Counted from the first letter of the stretch, positions 25,868 through 35,925 are shown. The stretch: DNA of 39,455 bases from Alteromonadaceae bacterium (GCA_015487235.1 WFQC01000173.1:1-39455), one strand, 5' to 3'. The notes: generated by a model from the sequence alone, not told the origin. Numbers and translations: made by a program.

Positions 25868-26572
25868 TTGTTAAATGGACGTTACTTTTCTTTCCTATTA
25901 TCTATTGCTATTCATCTCGCATTATTGCTGATGTTACTCTCGTTGCCCTATAAAGCTCCACCGATAATCTCTTCAAAAAAAAAGGCCGCCATTAAAAGCT
26001 ATCTCTATAAAAAACCTGCAAGAGTGCTGCAACAAGTCATTAAAGAAAATAAAACCAACAAACAAGTATTAACAGCTACACGTGCGACTAAAAAGCCCCC
26101 TTTATCTCCAAAAAACGTAACCATCAATAAAATGGAAAAACCAACACAAGTCGAGCAACAAAAACCAACTAACGCTCAAGTAAACACAGTTAAAGCCGTA
26201 AAAAAATTTGATGCCAGAAAGCAATTGGCAGATTTTAGATCTCAACTTAATCGCCAAATATTACAAGAGGAATTTTCAAAGTTTAACCGCCCTCGAAATC
26301 TATCAGGCATGAATGCTTTGCCACAGCCCGTGCCACACGCAAAAGTAAGAGAAAATGAGATCATAAAAAAAGAAAAAGCGACCACAAATTATGCCAGTGA
26401 TATTGCCATAATTAAATTAGATGATGGTAGGTGCATACTAAAACAAGATTTAAGCACTGTTAGTATGGCTGGTATTACCGCTGTTTCAGGCTTTAACTGT
26501 GGGCGCACTAAAATGGAAAAAGCCTTTAGTGCTCATATGGACAAGGCACTAAAAAAGCTCGGCAAAAAATAG
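25868..26572 (+). CDS. Membrane-anchored, TonB-like protein of unknown function
   Basis: The start is TTG at 25868; the next in-frame ATG would cut the membrane helix. An N-terminal hydrophobic segment (about 8-26, FLLSIAIHLALLLMLLSL) is followed by a lysine- and proline-containing linker (28-115). Such an anchor-plus-basic-linker layout is seen in TonB and TolA. The C-terminal 70 residues contain ILKQDLSTVSMAG and a GFNCGRTKMEKAF segment with two cysteines. I do not see the TonB C-terminal consensus (YP..A...G.V), so it is not a standard TonB. It follows the solute-binding protein by 55 bases and may be co-transcribed. No ExbB/ExbD genes are nearby. Confidence 0.6.
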   Translation: MLNGRYFSFLLSIAIHLALLLMLLSLPYKAPPIISSKKKAAIKSYLYKKPARVLQQVIKENKTNKQVLTATRATKKPPLSPKNVTINKMEKPTQVEQQKPTNAQVNTVKAVKKFDARKQLADFRSQLNRQILQEEFSKFNRPRNLSGMNALPQPVPHAKVRENEIIKKEKATTNYASDIAIIKLDDGRCILKQDLSTVSMAGITAVSGFNCGRTKMEKAFSAHMDKALKKLGKK

Positions 26573-26586
26573 TTATTATTAAGTAT

Positions 26587-26614
26587 AAAAAAACGCCGCA
26601 TTAGCGACGTTTTT
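26587..26614. terminator. Bidirectional terminator between the TonB-like gene and acnB
   Basis: AAAAACG.CGC and GCG.CGTTTTT form a stem with one C-A mismatch and a four-base loop, with A and T runs on both sides. It lies between convergent genes and can serve both. Confidence 0.8.
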
Positions 26615-26641
26615 CAATATAAAAGCTTCAACGAGCCATAA

Positions 26642-29251
26642 TTACGCGCTTACTTGCATAATCACTTCGTCAGCTTTGGCAGCTTTTTTGGTGTATTCTG
26701 ACATTTTGTCAAAATTCAAATAGCGATAGGTATCAGCCGCTGTTGCATCAATTTGTTTCGCATACTCAAAGTATTCTTCGGTTGTTGGTAAACGACCCAA
26801 AATTGCCCCGACTGCTGCTAATTCAGCCGACGCTAAAAATACATCGGCACCGTTACCTAAACGGTTAGGGAAGTTACGTGTAGATGTTGAAATAACAGTA
26901 GATTTATCAGCAACACGCGCTTGGTTACCCATACATAATGAACAGCCCGGCGTTTCAACACGAACACCTGAGCGACCATAAATGGAATAATAGCCTTCTT
27001 CAATGAGTTGGTCTTTATCCATTTTTGTTGGTGGAGCAACCCACATACGTGTTTGTAATTGCCCACCAAAGTTTTCAAGTAATTTACCTGCCGCACGGAA
27101 ATGACCAATATTAGTCATACATGAGCCAATAAAGACCTCATCTACCTCACGACCCGCTACTTCTGATAATAATTTCGCATCATCAGGGTCATTTGGACAA
27201 CAAACAATAGGCTCTTTAATTTCATTAAGGTCAATTTCAATCACGTGTGCATATTCAGCATCAGCATCGGCTTCCATTAACGATGGGTTCGCTAACCATT
27301 CTTCCATAGCGTTAATACGACGAGAAATTGTGCGTACGTCACCATAACCTTCACTGATCATCCACTTCAACATGACAATGTTAGAGCGTAAGTATTCAGC
27401 AACAGCGTCTTCATCAAGCTTAATGGTACAACCCGCAGCACTACGTTCAGCAGAAGCATCAGATAATTCAAATGCTTGTTCAACTGTTAAGCCTTTTAAG
27501 CCTTCAATTTCTAAAATACGGCCTGAAAACTCATTGATTTTGCCTGCTTTTTCAACGGTTAATAAACCTTGTTGAATTGCTGTGTAAGGAATAGCATGAA
27601 CAAGATCACGTAACGTAATACCTGGTTGCATTTCACCTTTAAAGCGCACTAATACTGATTCTGGCATATCTAATGGCATGGTGCCTGTTGCCGCAGCAAA
27701 AGCAACCAAACCCGAGCCTGCAGGAAACGAAATACCTAATGGGAAACGCGTATGTGAGTCACCACCAGTACCTACAGTATCTGGTAATAACATACGATTT
27801 AACCAAGAGTGAATAACACCGTCACCTGGGCGTAGTGATACACCACCACGATTCATAATAAAATCAGGTAGGGTATGATGTGTAATAACATCAACAGGTT
27901 TAGGGTAAGCCGAGGTATGGCAGAAAGACTGCATCACTAAATCAGCAGAAAAACCTAAACAAGCAAGATCTTTTAATTCATCACGAGTCATAGGGCCTGT
28001 GGTATCTTGCGAGCCAACCGTGGTCATTTTAGGTTCACAGTATTGACCTGGGCGAATACCCGCTACACCACAAGCTTTACCCACCATTTTTTGTGCTAAG
28101 GTAAAGCCTTTACTATTGCTTTCAAGCTCAGCTGGTTTTTTAAATACGTCTGTTTCACCTAACCCTAACGCTTCACGAGCACGGCTAGTTAAACCGCGAC
28201 CAATGATCAATGGAATACGACCACCAGCACGAACTTCATCTAATAAAACAGGGCTTAATTCAAAAGTTGAAATAACTTCATCAGTACCACCACGCTTTAC
28301 GACACCTTCATACGGGTAAATATCAATAACATCACCCATATTCATTTTTTGTACGTCTAATTCAATAGGTAATGCACCTGAATCTTCCATGGTGTTATAA
28401 AAGATCGGGGCTATTTTACCGCCTAAACAAACACCACCAGCACGCTTATTCGGTACATGAGGAATATCATCCCCCATAAACCAAAGCACTGAATTGGTTG
28501 CAGATTTACGCGATGAACCTGTACCAACAACATCACCCACATAAGCAAGCGGAATACCATCAGCTTTCAAGGCTTCAATTTGTTTGATTGGGCCAACAAC
28601 ACCCGGCTCATCAGGTTCAATACCTTCACGAGGAATTTTTAACATGGCTTTAGCATGTAAAGGAATATCAGGGCGCGACCATGCATCAGGTGCAGGTGAT
28701 AAATCATCGGTATTAGTTTCACCCGTTACTTTAAAGACTTTTACAGTAATTTTGTCAGCAACCGCAGGTTTATCTAAAAACCATTCTGCATCAGCCCAAG
28801 ATTGCATAACCGCTTTCGCAAATTTGTTACCTGCTTCAGCTTTTTCTTTCACATCATAAAATGCATCAAACATCAACAATGTTTTTGACAAGCCTTTCGC
28901 TGCAACTTCAGCCTTAGCTTCATCAGCATCATCAAGTAAATCAATCATTGGCGCAATATTGTAACCACCCAACATAGTGCCTAATAACTCGGTTGCGCGC
29001 ATTGCATCTAAAATAGGCGATGTTGCTTCACCTTTAGCAATAGCCGCTAAAAAGCCCGCTTTTACGTAGGCGGCATCATCAACCCCTGGAGGTACTCGCT
29101 CAGACAATAATTCAAGTAAAAAGTCTTCTTCACCTGCTGGTGGATTTTTAATTAAATCGACTAATTGAGAAACTTGTTCAGCATTTAATGGCTTAGGAAC
29201 AATGCCTTCTGCGGCACGTTCTTCCACGTGTTTACGATATTCTTGAAGCAC
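26642..29251 (-). CDS. acnB: Aconitate hydratase B (bifunctional 2-methylisocitrate dehydratase)
   Basis: It interconverts citrate and isocitrate through cis-aconitate in the TCA cycle and can also dehydrate 2-methylcitrate products. At 869 residues (E. coli 865) it has the AcnB order: an N-terminal HEAT-like domain ([14 protein letters not shown]), the swivelling domain, then the catalytic domains. The Fe-S cysteines are C711 (FIGSCMTN), C770 and C773 (PGCSLCMG), one position off the E. coli numbering. The start is GTG at 29251, supported by GAGGT eight bases upstream. It is the last gene of the pdhR-lpdA-acnB order, preceded by a small lipoprotein gene, and closed by the terminator at 26587. 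Confidence 0.97.
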   Translation of the reverse strand: MLQEYRKHVEERAAEGIVPKPLNAEQVSQLVDLIKNPPAGEEDFLLELLSERVPPGVDDAAYVKAGFLAAIAKGEATSPILDAMRATELLGTMLGGYNIAPMIDLLDDADEAKAEVAAKGLSKTLLMFDAFYDVKEKAEAGNKFAKAVMQSWADAEWFLDKPAVADKITVKVFKVTGETNTDDLSPAPDAWSRPDIPLHAKAMLKIPREGIEPDEPGVVGPIKQIEALKADGIPLAYVGDVVGTGSSRKSATNSVLWFMGDDIPHVPNKRAGGVCLGGKIAPIFYNTMEDSGALPIELDVQKMNMGDVIDIYPYEGVVKRGGTDEVISTFELSPVLLDEVRAGGRIPLIIGRGLTSRAREALGLGETDVFKKPAELESNSKGFTLAQKMVGKACGVAGIRPGQYCEPKMTTVGSQDTTGPMTRDELKDLACLGFSADLVMQSFCHTSAYPKPVDVITHHTLPDFIMNRGGVSLRPGDGVIHSWLNRMLLPDTVGTGGDSHTRFPLGISFPAGSGLVAFAAATGTMPLDMPESVLVRFKGEMQPGITLRDLVHAIPYTAIQQGLLTVEKAGKINEFSGRILEIEGLKGLTVEQAFELSDASAERSAAGCTIKLDEDAVAEYLRSNIVMLKWMISEGYGDVRTISRRINAMEEWLANPSLMEADADAEYAHVIEIDLNEIKEPIVCCPNDPDDAKLLSEVAGREVDEVFIGSCMTNIGHFRAAGKLLENFGGQLQTRMWVAPPTKMDKDQLIEEGYYSIYGRSGVRVETPGCSLCMGNQARVADKSTVISTSTRNFPNRLGNGADVFLASAELAAVGAILGRLPTTEEYFEYAKQIDATAADTYRYLNFDKMSEYTKKAAKADEVIMQVSA

Positions 29252-29375
29252 GATACTTACCTCTATGACGGTAGATAATTAATAAATGGCACTAACTATC
29301 TAAAATGAATAAAATTTTGCTGCAATTATAGGTGAAAAAGCGTAAAAACAGAACTAAAGAGTTAATCATAAAATA

Positions 29376-29401
29376 TATAACTGTTATAAATAACAACTAT
29401 A
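29376..29401 (-). promoter_or_regulatory. Imperfect palindrome upstream of acnB
   Basis: TATAACTGTTAT and ATAACAACTATA are near-perfect inverted repeats around a two-base spacer, in the 192-base leader of acnB (about 125 bases before GTG). The sequence is very AT-rich, so chance is possible. No regulator is recognisable from it. Confidence 0.25.
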
Positions 29402-29443
29402 TAACTTTGTAATCAAGTAGTTGCAAGAACTGGTCGAACAGTT

Positions 29444-29782
29444 TTATTTTGCTGGACATTCAATATTGGCAGATAATGAATTCACTAATCGATTAGGTGA
29501 TTCAAACTGATGATTATAACTTTCAACTCCTGCTAATACTTCAATTTTAAAGCCATAGCTTTGACACAAGCGCAGCGAATAACGCATCAAAAAAGTCGCA
29601 AGGGTGGCAAATTGGGTTTTATCCGTTGCTCGCACGCTAATATGATAACGGTTATCGGCTAACTGAGTTTGTTTAAATTGAATATTGTGATCAAAATCCC
29701 ACTGAGGTTGTCCATTTTTTGGTGCTAATTTTGCACAAGACAAGAGAAATAAACTCAATAAAAACAAAATGATAATACGCAT
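29444..29782 (-). CDS. Small lipoprotein, unknown function
   Basis: A 112-residue lipoprotein. A short signal peptide with hydrophobic core (IIILFLLSLFLL) ends in the lipobox LLSC (C16), so it is probably anchored in the outer membrane. The mature part has WDFDHNIQFKQTQL and YHISVRATDKTQFATLATFLM segments and one further pair of cysteines. I do not recognise the family. It lies between lpdA and acnB, where E. coli has the unrelated yacH, and a terminator separates it from lpdA. ATG 29782 follows GGAG at a distance. Confidence 0.7.
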   Translation of the reverse strand: MRIIILFLLSLFLLSCAKLAPKNGQPQWDFDHNIQFKQTQLADNRYHISVRATDKTQFATLATFLMRYSLRLCQSYGFKIEVLAGVESYNHQFESPNRLVNSLSANIECPAK

Positions 29783-29823
29783 AACATTAAATAGCTCCAG
29801 CTTTTATAATAAGAACAAAAAGC

Positions 29824-29847
29824 AAAGCCAGCAAATATGCTGGCTTT
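29824..29847 (-). terminator. Terminator after lpdA
   Basis: AAAGCCAGCA and TGCTGGCTTT form a perfect ten-base stem with a four-base loop. On the minus strand it is followed by GCTTTTTGTT. It ends the lpdA transcript before the small lipoprotein gene. Confidence 0.75.
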
Positions 29848-29876
29848 ATTTAGTGATTAAACCTAAACCCTATAAG

Positions 29877-31307
29877 TTATTTTTTCTTTTTAACTGCTTT
29901 TGCATTAGGTAAATCGGTAATCGAACCTTCAAAGATTTCTGCCGCTAAACCAATTGACTCATTTAAGGTTGGATGTGCATGAATAGTTAAGCCAACATCT
30001 TCAGCATCAGCTCCCATTTCAACAGCTAAACAAATTTCACCTAACATTTCACCGGCGTTGATGCCAACAATAGCACCACCTAATACACGACCGCTTTCTT
30101 TATCAAAAATTAGCTTGGTTTTACCTTCTGTACGCGCTGAGGCAATCGCTCTCCCTGAAGCTGCCCATGGGAAATTAGCCACTTCAATATTCAAACCTTG
30201 CTCTTTTGCTTCACGTTCAGTAATTCCTACCCATGCCATTTCAGGATCAGTATAAGCAATTGATGGAATACAACGCGGATCAAATACGTGTTTTTTACCT
30301 GCAATAACTTCAGCAGCCACATGTGCTTCATGAACGGCTTTATGCGCAAGCATTGGTTGGCCTACAACATCACCAATAGCAAAAATATGATTAACATTAG
30401 TACGTAATTGGTTATCAACGTTAATAAAACCACGTTCATCAACATTAACACCCGCTTTATCCGCTGCAATTAAATGACCATTAGGTTTGCGACCCACTGC
30501 CACTAAAATTTTATCATAGCGTACTGGCTCTGCTGGGGCTTTTTTACCTTCAAAGCTTACATACAAACCATCGTCTTTTGCTTCTACTGCAACCACTTTA
30601 GTTGACAACATAATATTAAAGCGTTTTTTCACATAATTGTTATACACTTTAACAATGTCTTTATCTGCTGCGGGCACTAATTGATCAGCAAATTCAACAA
30701 CGGAAACATTTGAGCCTAACGCACTATAAACGGTGCCCATTTCTAAACCAATAATACCGCCACCTAGTACTAACATTTCTTCAGGTACATCTTTTAACTC
30801 TAATGCACCTGTAGAGTCGATAATACGCGGATCATCTTTAGGGATAAACGGTAAATCAACCACTGAAGAACCTGCGGCAATAATAGCATTATCAAACGTA
30901 ATAGTTGTTGTTCCGTTTTCACCTTCAACGGCAATAGTATTGCTACCTGTAAATTTACCATAACCAGAAACGGTAGTAACTTTACGCTGTTTTGCCATAC
31001 CGGCTAAACCACCCGTAAGTTGCGCAACAACACTGTCTTTCCAGCTACGAATTTTATCTAAATCAATTTCAGGTTGACCAAAAGTAACACCGTGTGCAGC
31101 CATTTCTTTAGCGTCATCAATTACTTTAGCAACATGTAACAACGCTTTTGATGGAATACAACCAACATTTAAACACACACCACCTAATGTTTTACGGCTT
31201 TCAACTAAAACAACATCTAAACCTAAATCTGCTGCGCGAAATGCTGCTGAATAGCCACCAGGACCTGCACCTAAAACCACTACTTGAGTTTTAATTTCGT
31301 TACTCAT
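29877..31307 (-). CDS. lpdA: Dihydrolipoyl dehydrogenase (E3)
   Basis: The E3 flavoprotein reoxidises dihydrolipoyl groups with NAD+ in the pyruvate and 2-oxoglutarate dehydrogenase complexes. FAD motif GAGPGG stands near residue 13. The redox disulfide is C45-LNVG-C50 in the LGGVCLNVGCIPSK segment, and the NAD-binding motif LGGGIIGLE lies near 180. The interface pair sits in IHAHPTLNES near the end. The 476 residues fit the family. A ribosome site AGGT precedes ATG 31307. It is separated from aceF by 226 bases that carry a palindromic repeat and a perfect stem, so it may have its own promoter, as in E. coli. Confidence 0.98.
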   Translation of the reverse strand: MSNEIKTQVVVLGAGPGGYSAAFRAADLGLDVVLVESRKTLGGVCLNVGCIPSKALLHVAKVIDDAKEMAAHGVTFGQPEIDLDKIRSWKDSVVAQLTGGLAGMAKQRKVTTVSGYGKFTGSNTIAVEGENGTTTITFDNAIIAAGSSVVDLPFIPKDDPRIIDSTGALELKDVPEEMLVLGGGIIGLEMGTVYSALGSNVSVVEFADQLVPAADKDIVKVYNNYVKKRFNIMLSTKVVAVEAKDDGLYVSFEGKKAPAEPVRYDKILVAVGRKPNGHLIAADKAGVNVDERGFINVDNQLRTNVNHIFAIGDVVGQPMLAHKAVHEAHVAAEVIAGKKHVFDPRCIPSIAYTDPEMAWVGITEREAKEQGLNIEVANFPWAASGRAIASARTEGKTKLIFDKESGRVLGGAIVGINAGEMLGEICLAVEMGADAEDVGLTIHAHPTLNESIGLAAEIFEGSITDLPNAKAVKKKK

Positions 31308-31433
31308 GCTAACCTCATAATTGTTTGATCATTAGATGACTTAATCGGTTATTTAGCCATCTGTTTAAGCTGTTATTATTAATCAACGATTTTACGCTTA
31401 GTTTATATAAATCGCCAACTTAAAATGCATTTT

Positions 31434-31467
31434 TTGTGATTAACATCGCTTTTGATGTTAATCACAA
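31434..31467 (-). promoter_or_regulatory. Perfect 14-base stem with FNR/CRP-like sequence upstream of lpdA
   Basis: TTGTGATTAACATC and GATGTTAATCACAA are exact inverted repeats around GCTTTT. The right half reads TTGATGTTAATCAC, one base from the FNR consensus TTGATnnnnATCAA, and TTTGATGTTAATCACA is near the CRP consensus TGTGAnnnnnnTCACA. It lies about 130-160 bases before the lpdA ATG. It could be a regulator site or an RNA hairpin; no poly-T follows on the minus strand. Confidence 0.4.
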
Positions 31468-31475
31468 TTTGTTAT

Positions 31476-31527
31476 ATATACCCATGATACTTCAGGATGC
31501 CTGTATCTTGAGGTAACATGGGTATAT
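31476..31527. repeat. Palindromic intergenic repeat, copy 3
   Basis: ATATACCCATG (31476-31486) and CATGGGTATAT (31517-31527) are exact 11-base inverted ends, with further pairing inside. It begins six bases after the aceF stop and shares its left half with copies 1 and 2. As RNA it would fold into a strong hairpin. Confidence 0.85.
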
Positions 31528-31533
31528 CAAAAC

Positions 31534-33228
31534 CTATAATACTAACTTACGAATATCACTCATTACTGACGATAAGTGCACAATAAATCGTGCTGCAACC
31601 GCACCATCAATTACACGATGATCATAAGAAAGCGATAAAGGTAACATCAGCCTTGGTATAAATTCACTACCATTCCATTTAGGTTTCATTTCAGACTTAG
31701 AAACCCCTAAAATAGCTACATCAGGCGCATTAACAATCGGTGTAAAGGCTGTACCACCAATACCTCCTAAGCTTGAAATAGTGAAACAACTGCCTTGCAT
31801 GTCTGCTGCTTTGAGTTTTCCTTCACGCGCTTTTTTACTGATTTCAAGCAACTCTTTTGACAGTTGATAAATGCCTTTTTTATCAACATCGCGCACAACA
31901 GGTACAACTAACCCTGTTGGTGTATCAACCGCAACACCAATATGACAATATTTTTTCATGATGATGTTTTCACCATCTTCACTCAAACTTGAGTTAAATA
32001 CCGGATAAGCTGCCATCGCGTTAGCAACCGCTTTCATAATAAAAACTAGAGGGGTAATTTTAAAACCAAGCTTTTGCTTTTCACACACTTGATTTTCTGA
32101 CTTTCTAAAAGCTTCTACTTCAGTAATATCGGCTTCATCAAATTGAGTAACGTGAGGAATAGTTACCCAGTTGCGGTGTAGATTAGGGCCTGATATTTTT
32201 TGAATACGTGTTAGCGGTACGGTTTCAATTTCACCAAATTTTGAAAAATCTATTTGCTTGCGCTCAATAACTTGTAAACCACCTGAACCACTAGCAACTG
32301 AGCTATGAGCCGTTGCTTTAGGACGTGAAAGTTCATATTTAACATAAGATTGCACATCTTCTTTTAAAATACGCCCTTTACGACCACTGCCTTTGACTTT
32401 GCTCAGATCAACACCAAACTCACGCGCTAAACGACGAATCGCAGGTGAAGCAAAAATAAGCTCTTTAGCAACATCGCCCACTTGTGGATGATGTGGCACG
32501 GGTGCTGATTTTTTCACAGACGCAGGCGTCACCATTGCTGTTTTGGCAACCTCATCGGTACTTGTTTGCTGCAGTGTGGTATCAATAGGCGCACCACCTG
32601 CGGCAGTTTCAAGTTTCACAATGAGTGAACCTTGCTTAACTTTATCACCCACATTAACTAACACTTCTTTCACTGTACCGGCATGAGAAGAAGGCACATC
32701 CATGGTGGCTTTATCTGTTTCCAGTGTTATTAAGCCATCTTCTTCAGCAATAACATCACCAACACTGACAAGCACTTCAATAATATCAACTTCGCCCTCT
32801 TCACCAATATCAGGCACAACAATATCAATAACTTCACTCATACTTGCTTCGCCAGCAAGGCTATTATTCACTACACCCTCTTGAGCTAAAGTTTTACTTT
32901 GTTCAGGGCTATCATTATGACTAGCATCATCTCGATTAGCTGCACCATCCGAAACTGAATTATTATTCTGAGAAGAGTCGCTCCCCTGAGTTTGTTTCAA
33001 AACCTCAGCTATCGCATCACCTTCTTTAATTTTATCGCCCACATTCACCAATAATGCGGTAATTTTTCCTGCCATTGGTGCTGGAATATCCATTGAAGCT
33101 TTATCAGTTTCAACGGTTACAATGGCATCTTCAGCTTCAATAACGTCACCTACGGCAACACAAATTTCAATTACTTCAACTTCATCGCCACCTACATCAG
33201 GGACTAGAATTTTTTGAGTATCAGACAT
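31534..33228 (-). CDS. aceF: Dihydrolipoamide acetyltransferase (E2) of pyruvate dehydrogenase
   Basis: The core of the pyruvate dehydrogenase complex: it takes the acetyl group from E1 on lipoyl arms and passes it to CoA. The 564 residues hold two lipoyl domains, lipoyl lysines K43 and K173 in ETDKA motifs, whereas E. coli has three. A linker, the peripheral-subunit-binding domain (about 259-297, ASPAIRRLAREFGVDL) and the catalytic acetyltransferase domain with DHRVIDG (536-542) follow. The second lipoyl domain starts with MSEVIDIVVPD, as if the N-terminal domain had been duplicated. GGAG precedes ATG 33228. It follows aceE by 18 bases and is co-transcribed. Confidence 0.98.
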   Translation of the reverse strand: MSDTQKILVPDVGGDEVEVIEICVAVGDVIEAEDAIVTVETDKASMDIPAPMAGKITALLVNVGDKIKEGDAIAEVLKQTQGSDSSQNNNSVSDGAANRDDASHNDSPEQSKTLAQEGVVNNSLAGEASMSEVIDIVVPDIGEEGEVDIIEVLVSVGDVIAEEDGLITLETDKATMDVPSSHAGTVKEVLVNVGDKVKQGSLIVKLETAAGGAPIDTTLQQTSTDEVAKTAMVTPASVKKSAPVPHHPQVGDVAKELIFASPAIRRLAREFGVDLSKVKGSGRKGRILKEDVQSYVKYELSRPKATAHSSVASGSGGLQVIERKQIDFSKFGEIETVPLTRIQKISGPNLHRNWVTIPHVTQFDEADITEVEAFRKSENQVCEKQKLGFKITPLVFIMKAVANAMAAYPVFNSSLSEDGENIIMKKYCHIGVAVDTPTGLVVPVVRDVDKKGIYQLSKELLEISKKAREGKLKAADMQGSCFTISSLGGIGGTAFTPIVNAPDVAILGVSKSEMKPKWNGSEFIPRLMLPLSLSYDHRVIDGAVAARFIVHLSSVMSDIRKLVL

Positions 33229-33246
33229 TTTATTCTCCTAGTTCCG

Positions 33247-35925
33247 TTACGCGTAAAGTGAGTTAACTTTATCAGGGTTAATGTTAAAGCGTTTTATTGC
33301 CTCAGTGACCACTGACATTTTAATATCACCTCGGTTGGCTAACTCATACAGCGCCGCAACCACAATATAATTTTGGTTAACTTCAAAATGTTGACGCAAA
33401 TTAGCACGGCTATCACTACGACCAAAACCGTCTGTACCTAAAACGCGATATTCAGTATCAATATAGGCGCGCACCTGATCTGAGTAAGCTTTAACATAAT
33501 CTGTTGCAGCAATTGCAGGGCCTTTATCTTGGCTGATAACTTGTGCAATATAAGGTGTTTTTGGCTTGCTTTCAGGGTGAAGCATATTCCAACGCATAGC
33601 TTCTTGACCCTCACGAGCTAATTCATTAAACGAGGTCACTGAATAAACATCAGCAGAAACACCAAAATCTTTAGCCAGTATTTGTGCGGCTTCTCTCACT
33701 TGTAATAAAATAGTCCCCGAGCCCATCAATTGCACATTTGCTTTAGCTTTTTTCGCTTCAACACGCTCAAGTTGATAAATACCTTTAATAATTTGATCAC
33801 TAATATCTTTATCTTCAGGTAAGGCTGGGTGTTGATAGTTTTCATTCATTAAGGTTAAGTAGTAGAAAATATTTTCATTTTCTTCATACATACGGCGCAA
33901 ACCATCACGAATAATCACTGCAATCTCATAACCATAGGTTGGATCATAAGTAACACAATTAGGAATAAGCCCAGCTTGTATATGCGAATGACCATCTTGA
34001 TGCTGCAAGCCTTCACCATTGAGTGTGGTTCGTCCTGCTGTTGCCCCGAGTAAAAAGCCTTTTGCTTGGCTATCACCTGCGGCCCACGCCAAATCACCAA
34101 CACGTTGAAAGCCGAACATTGAATAGTAAATATAAAAGGGGATCGTAGTGGTATCACAAGTTGAATAAGACGTACCCGAAGCCACCCAAGATGCCATAGC
34201 ACCTAACTCGTTAATACCTTCTTGTAATACTTGCCCTTTTTTATCTTCACGATAATAAGCAACTTGATCCGCATCTTGTGGTACATATTTTTGCCCTTCA
34301 TTGGCGTAAATACCTACTTGGCGAAATAGCCCTTCCATACCGAAAGTACGTGCTTCATCAGGAATAATAGGCACAATGCGTTTACCTATTTTTTTATCCT
34401 TTAACAGGCTATTTAAAATACGTACAAAGGTCATGGTTGACGAGACTTGACGCTCTCCTGAACCTTTTAAAATAGCATCAAAAGCTTTTAACGGCGGAAT
34501 TTCTAAACTTTCTGAAGCTTGTTCACGACGCGCTGGCAAATAACCCCCTAATGCTTCACGACGAGCTTTCATGTATTGAAATTCTGGGCTGTCTTCAGGA
34601 AATTTATAATAAGGTAAATCAGCAATATCTTCGTCAGAAATAGGAATATTAAAACGATTGCGAAAGTATTTAACCGACTCAATATCCATCTTCTTCACGT
34701 TATGCGCAATATTTAAACCTTCACCTGCCGCACCTAAACCATAACCTTTAACGGTTTTCGCTAAAATAACAGTAGGACGGCCTTTAGTGTTAATCGCGCG
34801 ATCATAAGCGGCATAAACTTTAACAGGATCATGGCCGCCACGGTTTAAGCGATAAATATCTTCATCAGACATATTAGCAACCATTGCTGCGGTTTCAGGG
34901 TATTTATTGAAGAAGTGCTCACGCGTATATTTACCGCCTTTAGCTTTAAAGTTTTGGTATTCGCCGTCAACCGTTTCATTCATCAATTGTAATAATTTAC
35001 CTGAGGTATCACGTGCTAAGAGTGGATCCCAATAGCTTCCCCAAATAACTTTAACCACTTCCCAGCCAGCTCCGCGGAATGTACCCTCAAGCTCTTGAAT
35101 AATTTTGCCATTACCACGTACAGGTCCGTCTAAACGTTGTAAATTACAGTTAATAATAAACGTTAAGTTATCAAGCCCTTCACGAGAAGCTAACCCTATC
35201 GCACCTAAAGCTTCTGGCTCATCTGTTTCACCATCGCCTAAAAAGCAATAAACGCGTTGTCCTGAGCAATCTTTAATACCACGGTTAGTTAAATATTTTA
35301 AAAAGCGCGCTGTATAAATCGCTTGTAATGGTCCAAGCCCCATAGAAACCGTCGGGAATTGCCAAAAATCAGGCATAAGATGTGGATGCGGATAAGAAGG
35401 CAAACCTTTACCGTCGCATTCTTGACGAAAGCTATTCATTTGCTCTTCGGTTAAACGTCCTTCTAAAAAAGCACGAGAATAAATACCGGGAGAAATATGC
35501 CCTTGCGCAAAAATAAAGTCACCACCATCTTTATCAGTAGCGGCCTTAAAAAAGTGATTAAAGCCAACATCATATAACATAGCAGATGAGGCAAAGCTGC
35601 CAATATGACCACCTAGTTCAAGGTTTTTCTTTGAAGCTCTAAGCACTAAAACTAAAGCATTCCAACGAATAGCCGCTCGAATACGTGACTCCATGGTTTG
35701 ATCGGCTGGCATATGTGGTTCTTGTCCAGGAGCAATGGTATTAACATAAGCCGTTGTTGCGTCAAAAGGTAAATGCGTACCACCACGACGTGCACGTTCT
35801 ATTAATTTTTCTAATAAAAAGTGTGCTCGCTCAGGCCCCTCGTTAGCTAGCACAGATTCCATCGATTCTAACCACTCTTGGGTTTCTTGTTCATCAATAT
35901 CTATATTTTTTGGAAGCTCAGACAT
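33247..35925 (-). CDS. aceE: Pyruvate dehydrogenase E1 component
   Basis: The thiamine-diphosphate E1 enzyme decarboxylates pyruvate and loads acetyl on E2. At 892 residues it is a homodimeric-type E1 (E. coli 887). The start SELPKNIDIDEQETQEWLES, GGHIGSFASSA and the TPP-binding GDGETDEPEALGAI near residue 230, ending in NCNLQRLDGPVRG, are characteristic. GYGLGAAGEG and QHQDGHSHI follow further on. The gene lies 77 bases downstream of pdhR and 18 before aceF on the same strand. No separate operator is obvious in the pdhR-aceE gap, so PdhR control probably acts at the pdhR promoter. There is no sign of disruption. Confidence 0.98.
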   Translation of the reverse strand: MSELPKNIDIDEQETQEWLESMESVLANEGPERAHFLLEKLIERARRGGTHLPFDATTAYVNTIAPGQEPHMPADQTMESRIRAAIRWNALVLVLRASKKNLELGGHIGSFASSAMLYDVGFNHFFKAATDKDGGDFIFAQGHISPGIYSRAFLEGRLTEEQMNSFRQECDGKGLPSYPHPHLMPDFWQFPTVSMGLGPLQAIYTARFLKYLTNRGIKDCSGQRVYCFLGDGETDEPEALGAIGLASREGLDNLTFIINCNLQRLDGPVRGNGKIIQELEGTFRGAGWEVVKVIWGSYWDPLLARDTSGKLLQLMNETVDGEYQNFKAKGGKYTREHFFNKYPETAAMVANMSDEDIYRLNRGGHDPVKVYAAYDRAINTKGRPTVILAKTVKGYGLGAAGEGLNIAHNVKKMDIESVKYFRNRFNIPISDEDIADLPYYKFPEDSPEFQYMKARREALGGYLPARREQASESLEIPPLKAFDAILKGSGERQVSSTMTFVRILNSLLKDKKIGKRIVPIIPDEARTFGMEGLFRQVGIYANEGQKYVPQDADQVAYYREDKKGQVLQEGINELGAMASWVASGTSYSTCDTTTIPFYIYYSMFGFQRVGDLAWAAGDSQAKGFLLGATAGRTTLNGEGLQHQDGHSHIQAGLIPNCVTYDPTYGYEIAVIIRDGLRRMYEENENIFYYLTLMNENYQHPALPEDKDISDQIIKGIYQLERVEAKKAKANVQLMGSGTILLQVREAAQILAKDFGVSADVYSVTSFNELAREGQEAMRWNMLHPESKPKTPYIAQVISQDKGPAIAATDYVKAYSDQVRAYIDTEYRVLGTDGFGRSDSRANLRQHFEVNQNYIVVAALYELANRGDIKMSVVTEAIKRFNINPDKVNSLYA

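Noticed and set aside
25868-26572. True TonB
   Set aside because: The anchor and basic linker fit, but the C-terminal TonB consensus and ExbB/ExbD neighbours are missing.
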